Positions 43,984 to 54,000 of a stretch of 64,000 nucleotides of DNA are shown piece by piece. Position 1 is the stretch's first letter. Every line of letters begins with the position of its first letter. Origin of the DNA: Marinobacter sediminum. GTDB taxonomy: Bacteria > Pseudomonadota > Gammaproteobacteria > Pseudomonadales > Oleiphilaceae. The translations under genes and the position numbers were made by a program. Under the pieces are notes generated by a model, which was not told the DNA's origin, ran no database searches, and saw only the letters and a list, made by a program, of their open reading frames with translations. The stretch lies in the NCBI RefSeq assembly GCF_016820575.1, contig NZ_JAEMQH010000002.1:741305-805304 (forward strand), in the 5' to 3' direction.

Positions 43984-45531
43984 CTATTGAACAACACTGG
44001 TCTTGACGTCGGAGTATTCGCCGGCAATACCTTCGTTATCAATAGCTCTTATTTTGAATTGCCATTCGCCCTCATCAAGGTCTCTCACCATATACCGGTT
44101 TGAGCCATCATTTTCGATGATCTCGGTTTGTTCGCCGGAACCCTGAGCGTTCACCCGGATTGCGTCGGCGACAACGTAACCATCGGCATCGTTATCTATC
44201 CGCACGACCGCCTGTGCGTCGCCGGCTGAGAAAGTTCCCAGTTTTTGCCAGGTTCCGCCGTTGCTGCGTTGATCAACCACCGCGGCATCCGTGGTTTGAT
44301 TACCGTTGGCATCGGTGTAGATGTATTCATAGGTAGCGTTGGACGCCCTTAGGCCAGACGACACCCAGTGGCCAAATAGCTCATAGGTGGTTCCGGGCAT
44401 CAGTCCAGTCACCTGCCAGCTCGCAGTCACCTCGCCGGAACCCGGCTCCATAATGAAGTAGTCGCTTCCAATGAACCCTCCATAACCGGTTGAAGTTCTT
44501 CCGCCTCCAGATGTCACGAAAGCGCTCGATTCATTGTCGACCACCTGTTCCTCGCCGATGGCCACCATCTGATAGGTCAGCTCGTATTGGGCAATCTCAT
44601 TTGAGGTCAAAGTGCTGCCATCGGTTCTTTGGGTGGGAGGATCCCAGGTAACAAGGACTGATTGGGTGGTGGGTTGGCTGGTGCTGTCGCTGGCACTGGT
44701 TCCAGAAACGAACTCTTCCAGGTTTGTGTAACCGTCGTTATCCGCATCGCCCGACGCATCGTCGATGGTTGGATTGAGGCCGTTAGCGACCTCATAGCCA
44801 TCGTCGATACCATCGCTGTCCGTATCCGAAATCGACGGGTCAGTAAGTGCCAGAAATTCATCGGAATTGGTTAAACCGTCACCATCCAGATCCAGACTCG
44901 CATCGTCAGCGGAGTCTGGATTGAGGCCATAGGTAACTTCCCACTCGTCAGGCAACCCGTCGCCATCGGTATCATCAGTCGTCTCAGCCTGTTCTCCGCC
45001 GACGGAAATACCCCGTTCACGGAACAAAACGGCGTCGGCAACCACGTAACCGTCAGCGTCGTCACTTACGGTCACCCTTCCGGTGAGCGTGGACATGCGA
45101 TAGGTTCCAAGTTTGAACCATTCGCCGCCATTTTCCCTCTGGTTAATGGTTACCGTTTCGGTCACCAGATTGCCGGCGTTATCGAGGTGGTGAACCACGA
45201 ACTTGACGTTGGAGCCGCGCCGCGGCGTCGAAGACCACTTGGCGTAAACATCGAAGGTTCGAATGATGTTCAGGTTCCATGTGGCCACATTGGCGCCACT
45301 TCCCGCTGGGACAATAAGGTAGTCAGAGCCCTGATAGCCGGGAATTGAACTTGAAATACGCCAGTCGCCGTCCGTGTAAAAACCGGTGTCTTCCCGATCA
45401 ATGATGTGCTCGGACGGATCTCCGGCGGCAGGGGGGCGAAGGTCGTCGACAATCAGTGGAGATTGAGACGCGCAACCGGCAAAAAATGAGCTCGAGATAG
45501 ACAGAAGTAAAATTCTGTTATTCCTGACCAT
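43984..45531 (-). CDS. Lipoprotein with golvesin-like domains, TSP3 repeats and split FN3 domain
   Basis: A protein of 515 residues with a lipoprotein signal (FFAGCAS). Residues 41-175 form a golvesin/xanthan-lyase-C-like domain (YLIVPAGSGANVATWNL, QRENGGEWFKLGTY, GYVVADAVLF). Residues 185-275 are thrombospondin type 3 calcium-binding repeats (DTDGDGLPDEWE and two further copies). Residues 290-515 hold an FN3-like fold whose first half (LVTWDPPTQRTDGS) is separated from its second half (WQFKIRAIDNEGIAGEYSD) by a second golvesin-like domain. It probably binds polysaccharide or matrix at the cell surface. Ribosome-binding site GAGGG supports the start. Confidence 0.75.
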   Translation of the reverse strand: MVRNNRILLLSISSSFFAGCASQSPLIVDDLRPPAAGDPSEHIIDREDTGFYTDGDWRISSSIPGYQGSDYLIVPAGSGANVATWNLNIIRTFDVYAKWSSTPRRGSNVKFVVHHLDNAGNLVTETVTINQRENGGEWFKLGTYRMSTLTGRVTVSDDADGYVVADAVLFRERGISVGGEQAETTDDTDGDGLPDEWEVTYGLNPDSADDASLDLDGDGLTNSDEFLALTDPSISDTDSDGIDDGYEVANGLNPTIDDASGDADNDGYTNLEEFVSGTSASDSTSQPTTQSVLVTWDPPTQRTDGSTLTSNEIAQYELTYQMVAIGEEQVVDNESSAFVTSGGGRTSTGYGGFIGSDYFIMEPGSGEVTASWQVTGLMPGTTYELFGHWVSSGLRASNATYEYIYTDANGNQTTDAAVVDQRSNGGTWQKLGTFSAGDAQAVVRIDNDADGYVVADAIRVNAQGSGEQTEIIENDGSNRYMVRDLDEGEWQFKIRAIDNEGIAGEYSDVKTSVVQ

Positions 45532-45631
45532 GGGAGCACCCTCAGGAGGCTAAATGGAAAATTCTCGATGGCTCCCTGAAGCATGGCACACGGAGGTGAT
45601 AAATAAATAACGGGGATTAGTTTTTATGCTT

Positions 45632-45660
45632 TTATAAACGAAGTTTTGATAAGCAAAAAG
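45632..45660 (-). promoter_or_regulatory. Possible promoter of the lipoprotein gene
   Basis: On the minus strand a -10 TATAAA (45637-45632) lies 17 bases from a weak -35 TTTTTG (45660-45655), about 100 bases before the lipoprotein start. Only the -10 is strong. Confidence 0.3.
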
Positions 45661-45724
45661 TATTTTCACGCAGTCCGTCGCTGCTTAGGCTTGTCAGCTG
45701 GATATGGAAAGAGAGCTCAAATAA

Positions 45725-46666
45725 TCAAAAACCGGTGGGGGGTGTATAGCTCCGGAACCGTTTTTTAAAGCCTACCAAAACTTTCCCTAGGGTAAATTTG
45801 ATGTCATCGAATTTGGACTCCCCGGGAAATTTCGGATCGAGCTTCATCCTTCGTAAAAACCGGTTCAGAGAGTGAATATAGGCATGCTTTCGGGTTGTTT
45901 CTGTATAAAAAACTACCCCAATAGATATAGACACCCCGTTCTCAGGCGACACCCACGCTTCGGTTGTGCGAGTCGAATGAGGCGATGTACTGGGGAAATA
46001 AACGCCTTCGCTTGCTCCCAAGTCCCACTCGAACTTCTTGGACATAAATTCGTCACGCAATGTCACGGTGTTCAGCGACTTGTCGATAATGAAATTCTCC
46101 ACGGTCGGGGCTGGCAGTATGTCTCTGTCGTTACGATCCCAAACGTTCATGATCTTTTGACCACGGATCTGCAGCCAGAAATTGTTTTCGCGATCTATGT
46201 GGAAGGGGGTGACTGAGGGCGGGGCTGAGATGAAGATAAAGGCCTGCGGACTGAAAATTCCGGGCTGTTCCTTGCTGATCAAACCCTCGACGGTTGCAAG
46301 CGCTTCTTGGACCAACTGAGCATACTTCGGGTCAGTTTCCGCATTGTAAAGCGCGATCCAGGAGCCGGGTTCCGATATTCGTTCGAAAACCTCTGCAAGA
46401 TCGCGCCCGTCAGGACTCTTAGGCTTATGAATAAATTCCGATTGTTGGGTTGCCCCTGGAGATATGAACCGGCACTGATTGAGCGGTAACAATTTTTGGG
46501 CAAGCTTTTCCAGCTGGTCAATTTGAAGCAGCGGATGTTCGTGATAGTTATGCCGTAACAGCGAAATCTTATCCAGCGAGAAGTCCCCTGCGTCCTCCAC
46601 CCAGATTCTGTAGCTCGGGTTAGGCTGGGGCTCTAAGTTCGGTTCTGGTTGCTTGAGCTTGTCCAT
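45725..46666 (-). CDS. JmjC/cupin_8-like non-haem iron oxygenase
   Basis: A protein of 313 residues. The double-stranded beta-helix metal triad fits H156-x-D158 (PFHIDREN) and H230 (FPSTSPHSTRT); the strands NNFWLQIRGQKIMNVWD and GVSISIGVVFYTE surround it. Such proteins hydroxylate small molecules or proteins with iron and 2-oxoglutarate. It follows the methyltransferase after 110 bases on the same strand, so it may tailor the NRPS-PKS product or a sugar. A strong AGGAGAGG ribosome-binding site supports the start. Confidence 0.75.
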   Translation of the reverse strand: MDKLKQPEPNLEPQPNPSYRIWVEDAGDFSLDKISLLRHNYHEHPLLQIDQLEKLAQKLLPLNQCRFISPGATQQSEFIHKPKSPDGRDLAEVFERISEPGSWIALYNAETDPKYAQLVQEALATVEGLISKEQPGIFSPQAFIFISAPPSVTPFHIDRENNFWLQIRGQKIMNVWDRNDRDILPAPTVENFIIDKSLNTVTLRDEFMSKKFEWDLGASEGVYFPSTSPHSTRTTEAWVSPENGVSISIGVVFYTETTRKHAYIHSLNRFLRRMKLDPKFPGESKFDDIKFTLGKVLVGFKKRFRSYTPPTGF

Positions 46667-46776
46667 GCTGCGCCTCTCCTTGGCCGGTCAAGAAAACATA
46701 GGTTCCATGGTTGGTTTGGTCAACGGGCACGAAAAGAGTAATTGCCAGCGACCAACTACGAAGTTGGAATTGTCGT

Positions 46777-47598
46777 TCAGCAACATGAACTGTTTCGGAA
46801 ATAGAAGCCACAATAACCTTCAACCTTTTTGTCGGGGTGATAGGGGATATCGATCTGGCGGGGGTTCTTCCACTGATCTATCAGCTCGTAGCCCTTTTCC
46901 TTCATGGCGGCGATTAAAGCGCTTATCGAGTGAATTTTGTAGGGCACTTCACACACTTCGAGGTACTGCAGGGTCCAAAAACTTTCGCTCGGGTGGGCTG
47001 GAAGGTTGTGGATCAAGACATGCGTCGGTAAGCCGCTAAAGTTATCAAGCATGTCGGTTACATTGGGCTCCATGTACTGGAGTGTTCCTGCTGTGAGGAA
47101 AATATCCGCTTCGCTGGGCTGACTTGCTGGGTCACTTTCCACGAACGCCAGGCGTTGTTCGCCCCTTTGGGCAGCGATTTTCTCCCCTCCCTTTACTGCG
47201 GCAGGCAATTCCTCAATCACCCACTTCAGGTCGTCCGGATACCGAAAATAATGCTCGAAGCTGTAAAAACTCTGCCCGAGGCTTCCCCCCAGCTCCCAAA
47301 TTGTTTGCGATGGTTTCATCAGCTGAGATAACCAAAACAGCAATGGGTAGTCGATGTCCAGCATTCGTTTGTCGATGGCTGGAAGTTCCTGTTCCAGATG
47401 GTCTCCCTTGTTTTCGTTGATGACGTCGTATTGGTTGGGTAGCTGGCGTGCCGCTGAGGCCTGGGCCTGATCGAAGGAATCAAAGATGCCCCGGTAGGTA
47501 ATGCCCAGTCGCTTTCGAGCCAAATGAAGGTAAAGATCATGACCGTAGGGCAGAAGTTCGAGGCTGTTAATGATTCTTTTTTTGAGGGCTTGATTCAC
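46777..47598 (-). CDS. Putative methyltransferase (TIGR04325-like)
   Basis: A protein of 273 residues. The central IWELGGSLGQSFYSFEHYF resembles a degenerate SAM-binding loop; ITYRGIFDSFDQAQASA at residues 33-49 and YCGFYFRN at the C-terminus are typical of the TIGR04325/LIC12133 family found in surface polysaccharide clusters. The substrate is unknown. The start is GTG 47598 with AAAGGGAA upstream; it overlaps the end of the CocE-like gene by 32 bases. Confidence 0.75.
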   Translation of the reverse strand: MNQALKKRIINSLELLPYGHDLYLHLARKRLGITYRGIFDSFDQAQASAARQLPNQYDVINENKGDHLEQELPAIDKRMLDIDYPLLFWLSQLMKPSQTIWELGGSLGQSFYSFEHYFRYPDDLKWVIEELPAAVKGGEKIAAQRGEQRLAFVESDPASQPSEADIFLTAGTLQYMEPNVTDMLDNFSGLPTHVLIHNLPAHPSESFWTLQYLEVCEVPYKIHSISALIAAMKEKGYELIDQWKNPRQIDIPYHPDKKVEGYCGFYFRNSSCC

Positions 47599-49438
47599 TT
47601 TGCTTCCCTTTTGAAGAGGCTTGATGTGAAGTCATCACAGGGAGCTCAACGTAAGACGAGCTGTCTTCATCCAGGTATACCTGGTTCGTGGCTATAACAA
47701 CGGTGCTGTCGTTGTACTCGTGGTTACCTGTATTGAGGTTTCGTGCCAGGCGGGGGAAATTGCTGCTTGAGATATGTAACTCAACTTTATGGCCTTGTTT
47801 AAAGCGGTAGGCGATGGGCCTCATTTCCAGTTCGATCCGGTAGATTCGGCCCGGTTCGACGTCGCTCGGTCTCGCAATCCCATTTCTATAACGCAATCGA
47901 ACGACACCATCCTGTAGGTTGTAAGCCTTACCGTCTGGGTATTGATCCACCATCTTGACGGTAAAGTCAGTGTCCTTCGCACTCGTTGAGACAAACAAAA
48001 CAACCCTGGCGTTACCGACGACATCCAGATCCTGGTCAAGTGGGTTACTGGTATAGACCAGTACATCCTGGCGGGATTTCAGTGCGGTTTGGTCGAGAGG
48101 CCCCGGTCGGTCCTCCTGACGATAGGTGCAACAAATCGGGCCACCAGCCGTTGGTACTGGATTGAGTGGGTCATAAACGAATTGATCGGAAGGCACGTCA
48201 TGCGCGGCGTTAGATCTATTAGCTTCGCTCTGATCACCAAGATGCTGATTGGGTAACAGGTAAAAACGTCGCTGTTGTGTTGTTGGGGGAGGCCAATCGC
48301 CAGAGGCGTGCCACTGCTCGGAGTGAATTAAAAAATACTCGTATCGAGGCGGCAAATCCTTGTCTTTATCCTTTAGCCAGTAATCAAACCAGTCAATGTA
48401 CAGCCTGCTAAAATTTTTGTTGGTGTAGGTGAATTCCAACTCACCGATCTTAACTGGTCCGCTATCTAATTTGCCTGCCGTGCAGTGGAGTCCCGGTGCG
48501 ATCAGCACATGTTGGGACTTAGCCCGTGGATGGATGGCGTTTTCCGCCATGTGTTCTGCAAGCTTGAACGTGTTGTGGGCAGTCTGATCAAACCAGTCGT
48601 TGATATGCAAAGTGGCAACTGAAAACTGATCCTTTGGATGAATGTAGCCCTGCTGGTCCCACCACGGATCAGTCAGGGGGCGACTGATGAGGTCATCGAA
48701 TCCGGTGTCGTAGGGCACTATTTTTTTCGCAACTTCTGAAACGGGCAGGTGACCGATATGAGTTCGCACTCGGTTCTCATAATCATTGGGCCTCTGGGTT
48801 ATCTTGGCATCCTTGGCGCCCTCGGCCGTGAACCATCCCAGTGATGACGCCAGGTTCAAGACACCATTTTCAAAAACCCCGAAATAGCCATAGCGTTCCT
48901 TGGCCTTACCGATTGCGCCGCCTGCGCCTGAGGCGATCATCGCAATATGATTGGGGTGGTTTTCTGCCGCGAGTATGATCTGGCTCTCACCGAGATAGGA
49001 ACAGCCAAACGTTCCCACCTTACCGTTCGACCAGGGTTGCGAAACGACCCAGTCAATCGTGTCATAGCCGTCCCTGCCCGCTGTCCAATAGGGGCTTTCG
49101 TACCGGCCCTCTGAGGCAAACCGACCACGAACATGCTGAACAATCACGGCGTAACCGTGATTTACGAAGTGCTTGATTCGGTGGAACTGGAATCCGCCGT
49201 AGGTGGTTCGAATATAAATGACAGGATAGCGCTCGTTCTCATCCACCGGCAGGTAAAGGTTCGTGGCAAGTCGGACGCCATCGCGCATGGGGACCATGAT
49301 ATTGCTACTTCGTTGAATGCCTTCGACAAGCCTGAGATTCAGATCTCCCAGCAAGGTTTCGATTTCATCCAGTTCGCTCGCAATAGCGAGGGTAATAAAG
49401 AGCAGCGTGAACATGCCGATCGCGTAGGGCCGTCTCAT
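47567..49438 (-). CDS. Secreted CocE/NonD-family hydrolase
   Basis: A protein of 623 residues with an N-terminal signal sequence (YAIGMFTLLFITLAIAS). The alpha/beta hydrolase of the X-Pro dipeptidyl-peptidase/cocaine-esterase family shows MVPMRDGVRLATNLYLP, VGTFGCSYLGESQ (Ser147 in GxSYxG), NDWFDQTAHNTF near the acid and VLIAPGLHCT with the His; a C-terminal jelly-roll domain follows. It probably cleaves an ester or amide outside the cytoplasm, perhaps an acyl or peptide precursor group. The start overlaps the upstream hydrolase stop by 4 bases (ATGA), so the longer frame from 49519 is rejected. Confidence 0.88.
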   Translation of the reverse strand: MRRPYAIGMFTLLFITLAIASELDEIETLLGDLNLRLVEGIQRSSNIMVPMRDGVRLATNLYLPVDENERYPVIYIRTTYGGFQFHRIKHFVNHGYAVIVQHVRGRFASEGRYESPYWTAGRDGYDTIDWVVSQPWSNGKVGTFGCSYLGESQIILAAENHPNHIAMIASGAGGAIGKAKERYGYFGVFENGVLNLASSLGWFTAEGAKDAKITQRPNDYENRVRTHIGHLPVSEVAKKIVPYDTGFDDLISRPLTDPWWDQQGYIHPKDQFSVATLHINDWFDQTAHNTFKLAEHMAENAIHPRAKSQHVLIAPGLHCTAGKLDSGPVKIGELEFTYTNKNFSRLYIDWFDYWLKDKDKDLPPRYEYFLIHSEQWHASGDWPPPTTQQRRFYLLPNQHLGDQSEANRSNAAHDVPSDQFVYDPLNPVPTAGGPICCTYRQEDRPGPLDQTALKSRQDVLVYTSNPLDQDLDVVGNARVVLFVSTSAKDTDFTVKMVDQYPDGKAYNLQDGVVRLRYRNGIARPSDVEPGRIYRIELEMRPIAYRFKQGHKVELHISSSNFPRLARNLNTGNHEYNDSTVVIATNQVYLDEDSSSYVELPVMTSHQASSKGKQSESSPQKKNH

Positions 49439-50283
49439 TTCGCATCCAGACTCAGAAAATGAGAGAGATTCGATTTTGCCCAGGACTCCACCGTCTCCAT
49501 GAGTTGATTGCGGTGCCATTCAATAGGGTAGACGTGCTTGGCATTTGGCCAGAAAACCTCCTCGACAATTTGGTCGAGGCCCGGAATGCCCATTGCCACC
49601 GCAAACTGACCCTGACTGTTGTAGTGGTAGAGCGCCTGGCTTGTGAAGACTGCCAGTACGCGACCATTTTTCTTCATCAGTCCGTTGAAGCACAGGTCCA
49701 TATCGGATGCGTTAGGCTCATCCCTCAGTTTAATGGTCGAACTGCTGTCGATGTCGTCCCGCGCCCCTCTTTTGGCCAGCCTTCGACTTAAAATGTTATG
49801 CATTTTCAGCCACTTACGGGGATTCGTAAGTTTTCGGTATAGATCTCGTTTGGTGAATCCAGAATCTTGTCGAGATACAGGGTCTAAAAGTATGAGCCCT
49901 TTCACTGACGGGTCATCCGCGCAAATTTTGATGCCGTTGTCTGCGCCTGAGCAAAGCCCAAAAATCAGGATGGGCCTGGCTCCGTAAAGCTTTTCCAATG
50001 CGGCCTTGATGAATGACCAATCGAGCGCAACGGACTCGCGGTTGGTCATGTTTTCCCGGGCCGGAGAGTCTCCTTTACCCGACAGATCGACCCTCAGCCC
50101 AATGTACCCAAGTTCTGCCAGTTTTCGACCGAGCAGCACGTTCAACCTGTAAGGTTCCGCTCGGTGAGAGAGCCCGGCGTTCAACATCACGATAATCGGG
50201 CTGCTGCTTGTGTCTGCGGGCTCTGAAAGTATTCCCAGTCCGTGCTGATGTTCCCCGTAGGTGAAGATTCTTTCCTTAATCAT
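49435..50283 (-). CDS. Alpha/beta hydrolase resembling exosortase-A-associated hydrolase 1
   Basis: A protein of 282 residues. VMLNAGLSHRAEPYRLNVLL, LRVDLSGKGDS and IFGLCSGADNG (Ser112 in the nucleophile elbow) fit the alpha/beta hydrolase fold; RGMGDS-like and GLC-x-GA patterns recall the TIGR03100 family in XrtA loci. It may release or edit acyl groups from a carrier protein. It is coupled to both neighbours by 4-base overlaps. Confidence 0.8.
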   Translation of the reverse strand: MIKERIFTYGEHQHGLGILSEPADTSSSPIIVMLNAGLSHRAEPYRLNVLLGRKLAELGYIGLRVDLSGKGDSPARENMTNRESVALDWSFIKAALEKLYGARPILIFGLCSGADNGIKICADDPSVKGLILLDPVSRQDSGFTKRDLYRKLTNPRKWLKMHNILSRRLAKRGARDDIDSSSTIKLRDEPNASDMDLCFNGLMKKNGRVLAVFTSQALYHYNSQGQFAVAMGIPGLDQIVEEVFWPNAKHVYPIEWHRNQLMETVESWAKSNLSHFLSLDAK

Positions 50284-51023
50284 ACAAGTAACCGATCCAG
50301 CAGAGCCTTGAGTACAGGTTTGTGCGTGATGACCCCATCGTGGTAATAGGGCCAGTCATACGTCAGGCCAGTGTATGCACAGTTGCTCAGCTTGGATGTT
50401 TCGCAAAAATCCGGATCCGACGACACGGTGAAGCATTGGTCAGGATCGTTCAGAATGCTTGCGGGAATGCTGAGTTCCCGCATTCCGGATACGAGGGCGG
50501 CAGGGAGATCAAAATTTTTGTACTCGATATTTTCAAAGGGAACGTTGTTGTCTTGTGCGGCGCTCCTGTGACGCTGAAAGAGAATGTCGTCTACTTGGTC
50601 GAGCCAGCTCTGGTAGTGAGCGCCGGAAGTAACTGGGTCCCATAAGAGATAGGTCTTCACGCTGTCGTCGCGAACCTGAGCCGCTAGCGTGCCCCCAAAT
50701 CTGACACCCAGCAAAACCACTTTGCTTGCACCTGAAACTGCCTTGGCCTCATCCATCGCTTTCTCAATATCTGAAAGCCATTGGCCTATTGTCGCCTGCT
50801 GAAGCAGGCCTTGGGATTCGGCGGTACCGTAGTAATCAAAGCGGAAGGCATGAACCCCGCTTTCGGCAATGGCGACCGACAATTCCGACAGGGCGCGGTA
50901 GGTTCGCCGATACTCATCGAAAAGCGGCGGGCATACAACGACCACGGTGTCTGAATCGGCATCACTCGACGCAAAATAACAGCCGAAAAGCTGGTCGTTA
51001 TCGAAGAAAAAAGGTTCGATCAT
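50280..51023 (-). CDS. Alpha/beta-hydrolase-fold protein lacking the nucleophile serine (exosortase hydrolase 2-like)
   Basis: A protein of 247 residues. VVVVCPPLFDEYRRTYRAL and FRFDYYGTAES are typical of the fold. At the nucleophile elbow the sequence is LLGVRFGGTLAA, with Arg108 where Ser is expected. TIGR03101-type proteins of XrtA loci also have GLRLGA there, as I recall, supporting membership. It may be a non-catalytic partner of the 49435 hydrolase. A 21-base gap follows the NRPS gene. Confidence 0.78.
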   Translation of the reverse strand: MIEPFFFDNDQLFGCYFASSDADSDTVVVVCPPLFDEYRRTYRALSELSVAIAESGVHAFRFDYYGTAESQGLLQQATIGQWLSDIEKAMDEAKAVSGASKVVLLGVRFGGTLAAQVRDDSVKTYLLWDPVTSGAHYQSWLDQVDDILFQRHRSAAQDNNVPFENIEYKNFDLPAALVSGMRELSIPASILNDPDQCFTVSSDPDFCETSKLSNCAYTGLTYDWPYYHDGVITHKPVLKALLDRLLV

Positions 51024-51044
51024 TTCTAAGTGACGTCCTTGTAT

Positions 51045-54000
51045 TCAGCCAAAAAGCTTTCTCCAGAAAGGCTTCTTTCCGAAAGAGTCGTCCGGCACCT
51101 CTGCCTGAATCGGCATTTCCGTTACCAGGTTTTCCACGTCCAGCACCAGTTGCGAAAAATTATCCTTCAATCGCTTTACTATCTCTCGGCCTTCCGGTGT
51201 CCCGTCGTAATCGAAAACAGCCATGAAGCCGCCTGGCTGAATCCGAATCCAGAATTCGATCGGGGACTCGGTATGGAGCCTGGGGACATCGATTTGCTCT
51301 ACCGTTAAATCTGCAATGGTTGTTGGTCTGTTGCGAACGTCCTGGAATGCAAAACTCGCCTGGATAAAACGGGGAAACATGGTCTGTTCGGCAGGCGAAT
51401 TTTTGACGATGTCCGCGTAGGTAACCTGCTGGTGGGCCAACGTCTCTCGAAGCTGGCGCGCCATGCTGGTCACCCGTTCTCTGGGGCCAGTTGGCGGTGT
51501 CTGCACCACGCAAGGAATGGTGGTGACGAAACTACCAATCAAATTGATGACATCAGCCCGGTGCCGTCCTGCACTTGGAACTCCCAGGACAACGCTGTCA
51601 GTTTTCCAGGAGGTTGTCGCGGCTTCGGCAAACAGGCAGAAAAGCATTTCGTGCAGCTTGAGGTTCAGCTCGCCGGCGCTTTGGACAATAGATTCCAGGT
51701 TTGTTTCTGAGAAACACAGGGTCTCTCTCTCACAATTGCTGACTTCTGACTCTTTCTCGCCCGGGGAGGAATCCTGTTTTAGCAAATCGGCCAGCCTGGC
51801 CTTATGGTAGTCGACATCTTCAGTAGATGTTCCTTTTGCAATTGACCACTCGGCATAGTCCTTGAACTGGAATGCGAGCCTGCTGGGGGCCTCACGTTCA
51901 GTGCCGCTGAGAGCCAGATAGGTATCTTCGAGTTCTTTCAGAAAGATGTCGAAAGACCAGCCGTCGAAAATCAACTGGTGCGGCACGAAGACATAGTAAT
52001 AACTGGATTCATCGAGCACATAAAGGGTAGAGCGGAACAGCGGCCGATCGAGTACTTTGAAGGGCTTAAAGGCGAGCTCCTTGGCCCGGCTTAATGCCGC
52101 CTCTTTCGAGTCCTCACTGCTGGTCAGGTCAATAACGTCCAGAACGGGGGTTTGCTTGATGGGGAGCGTCGCTTGCTGAAACACACCATCGCGCCGCGTA
52201 ATGATCGTCCTGAGGGCGGTTTGCCGCTCCATGACTTTCTCCAGGCTTCTGGAAAAAGTATCGATGTTCAGGTCGCCTTCAAACATCCAGGATGCGGGCA
52301 GGTTGTTGCTGACATTATCCGGGTACGAGAGTTGCCTGAGTATTAAACGATTCTGTTCATTACTCAACCGACGTTGGGCCGCAGCTGGCAGATCTGCTGG
52401 CGAATCCTCATGCTCGTTGGTGGATGGTCTGCTGTGCGCAATTTTATCGGCAATTTCACTGAGACTGAGGCTGACGATGTCTTCAGGCGCAAGTCTGATT
52501 CCGGTGTTGCTCTCGATTTGTCGGATGACTTGGAGGGCTAATAGGGAATGGCCGCCAAGACTAAAAAAGTTGTCCTCGCGCACGATTCGGGAGTTGCTGT
52601 TGAGGACCTTTGACCATGATTGAGCAACCATCTCTTCTGTTGCGTTGGCGAGAGCGGATGCTTTGAGAATGCTCGATTCTCTCAATTCCGGTTTGGGTAA
52701 CTTACGTCGATCCACTTTGCCGCTCGGGCTCAGCGGAATGCTCTGAATCGGTAGAATGTATTGCGGGATCATATAGCTGGGAAGTAGTTTTCTCAGCTCC
52801 TTTCGGATGCCCGCGATATTGGGTTCGGATCCCAGATCTGAAACCACGCAGCCAACGATGCGGGCGTCTCCGGGGGCGACCTCCCAGACGTAGGTGCATG
52901 CGGTTCTGACATCCGGGCAGGCACTGAGCGCCGCCTCGATATCACCAAGTTCGATCCGATAACCGCGGACTTTAACCTGATCGTCTAGCCGGCCAAGATG
53001 TTGGATGCTGCCATCCGGGCACCATTTGGCGAGATCGCCCGTTGCGTACAAGCGACCGTAAGCTGGATGGTCGATGTATTTTTCGGTCGTTAACTCAGGA
53101 CGCTTGTGGTAGCCCTGGGCCAGTCCATTGCCACCGATAAATAACTCGCCGGGGCAGGAGAGCGGTAAGGGATTTCGTTTCCGATCGAGTATATGCACCT
53201 GAGTATTGTTGATCGGTTTGCCGACTGAAATGATTTTGTCCGCCGCCCTCAGCCGATGGCAGGTTGACCAAACGGTGGTTTCGGTGGGGCCGTACATGTT
53301 CCAGAGTTCGCTGAGAGTGCCAGACAGATCCTGAGCAAGATCCCTCGGCAGAGGCTCTCCACCACACAGCCCTTTTTTCAAAGACGAGTCGTCTTGTCGC
53401 CAGTCTGTATCCAACAGCATGCGCCACATGGCGGGAGTGGCCTGCATGATGGTGATTTGGTGCTTTGATATCAGCTGGCGCAGTTTTTCGCCGTCTTTGA
53501 CCGCATTTTTTTCTGCAATGACGGTGGCTGCACCGCGAGTGAGAGGCAGCAGTAGCTCCAGTAAAGAGATGTCAAACGAAAAGGTGGTTACCGCCAACAG
53601 CTTGTCGGCTGGTCCACAGCCAGGTGTCTTGGACATGCTCTCGAGAAAGTTAATGAGCGCTTGGTGAGGAATGAGCACGCCCTTGGGATTTCCCGTCGAC
53701 CCCGATGTATAAATCATATAGGCGGTCTGTTGCGGGTCGAGATCCGACTCTAATTCCGGTGAAGAACCTGGCGCTGAGCTTTCACTGTTGATTTCACTGA
53801 TGTTGAGTTTTGCCACATCCAGCTCGACGATGGCTGTCGGCGTTAGGTTATCGACGACAATCGCCGAAGCGTCCGAGTCCTCAAGCATGTACTTGAGCCT
53901 GGCCTCCGGCAGCTCCTGATCCAGAGGCAAGTAGATGGCGCCCAGTTTGAAAATTCCGAGGATTACAGCAAGGGCCGCATCTGAACGCTCGATGCACAAG

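Noticed and set aside
47567..47598. Possible frameshift from the 32-base overlap of the CocE-like and methyltransferase genes
   Set aside because: Both proteins have complete, family-like ends, and the second has its own GTG with AAAGGGAA upstream.
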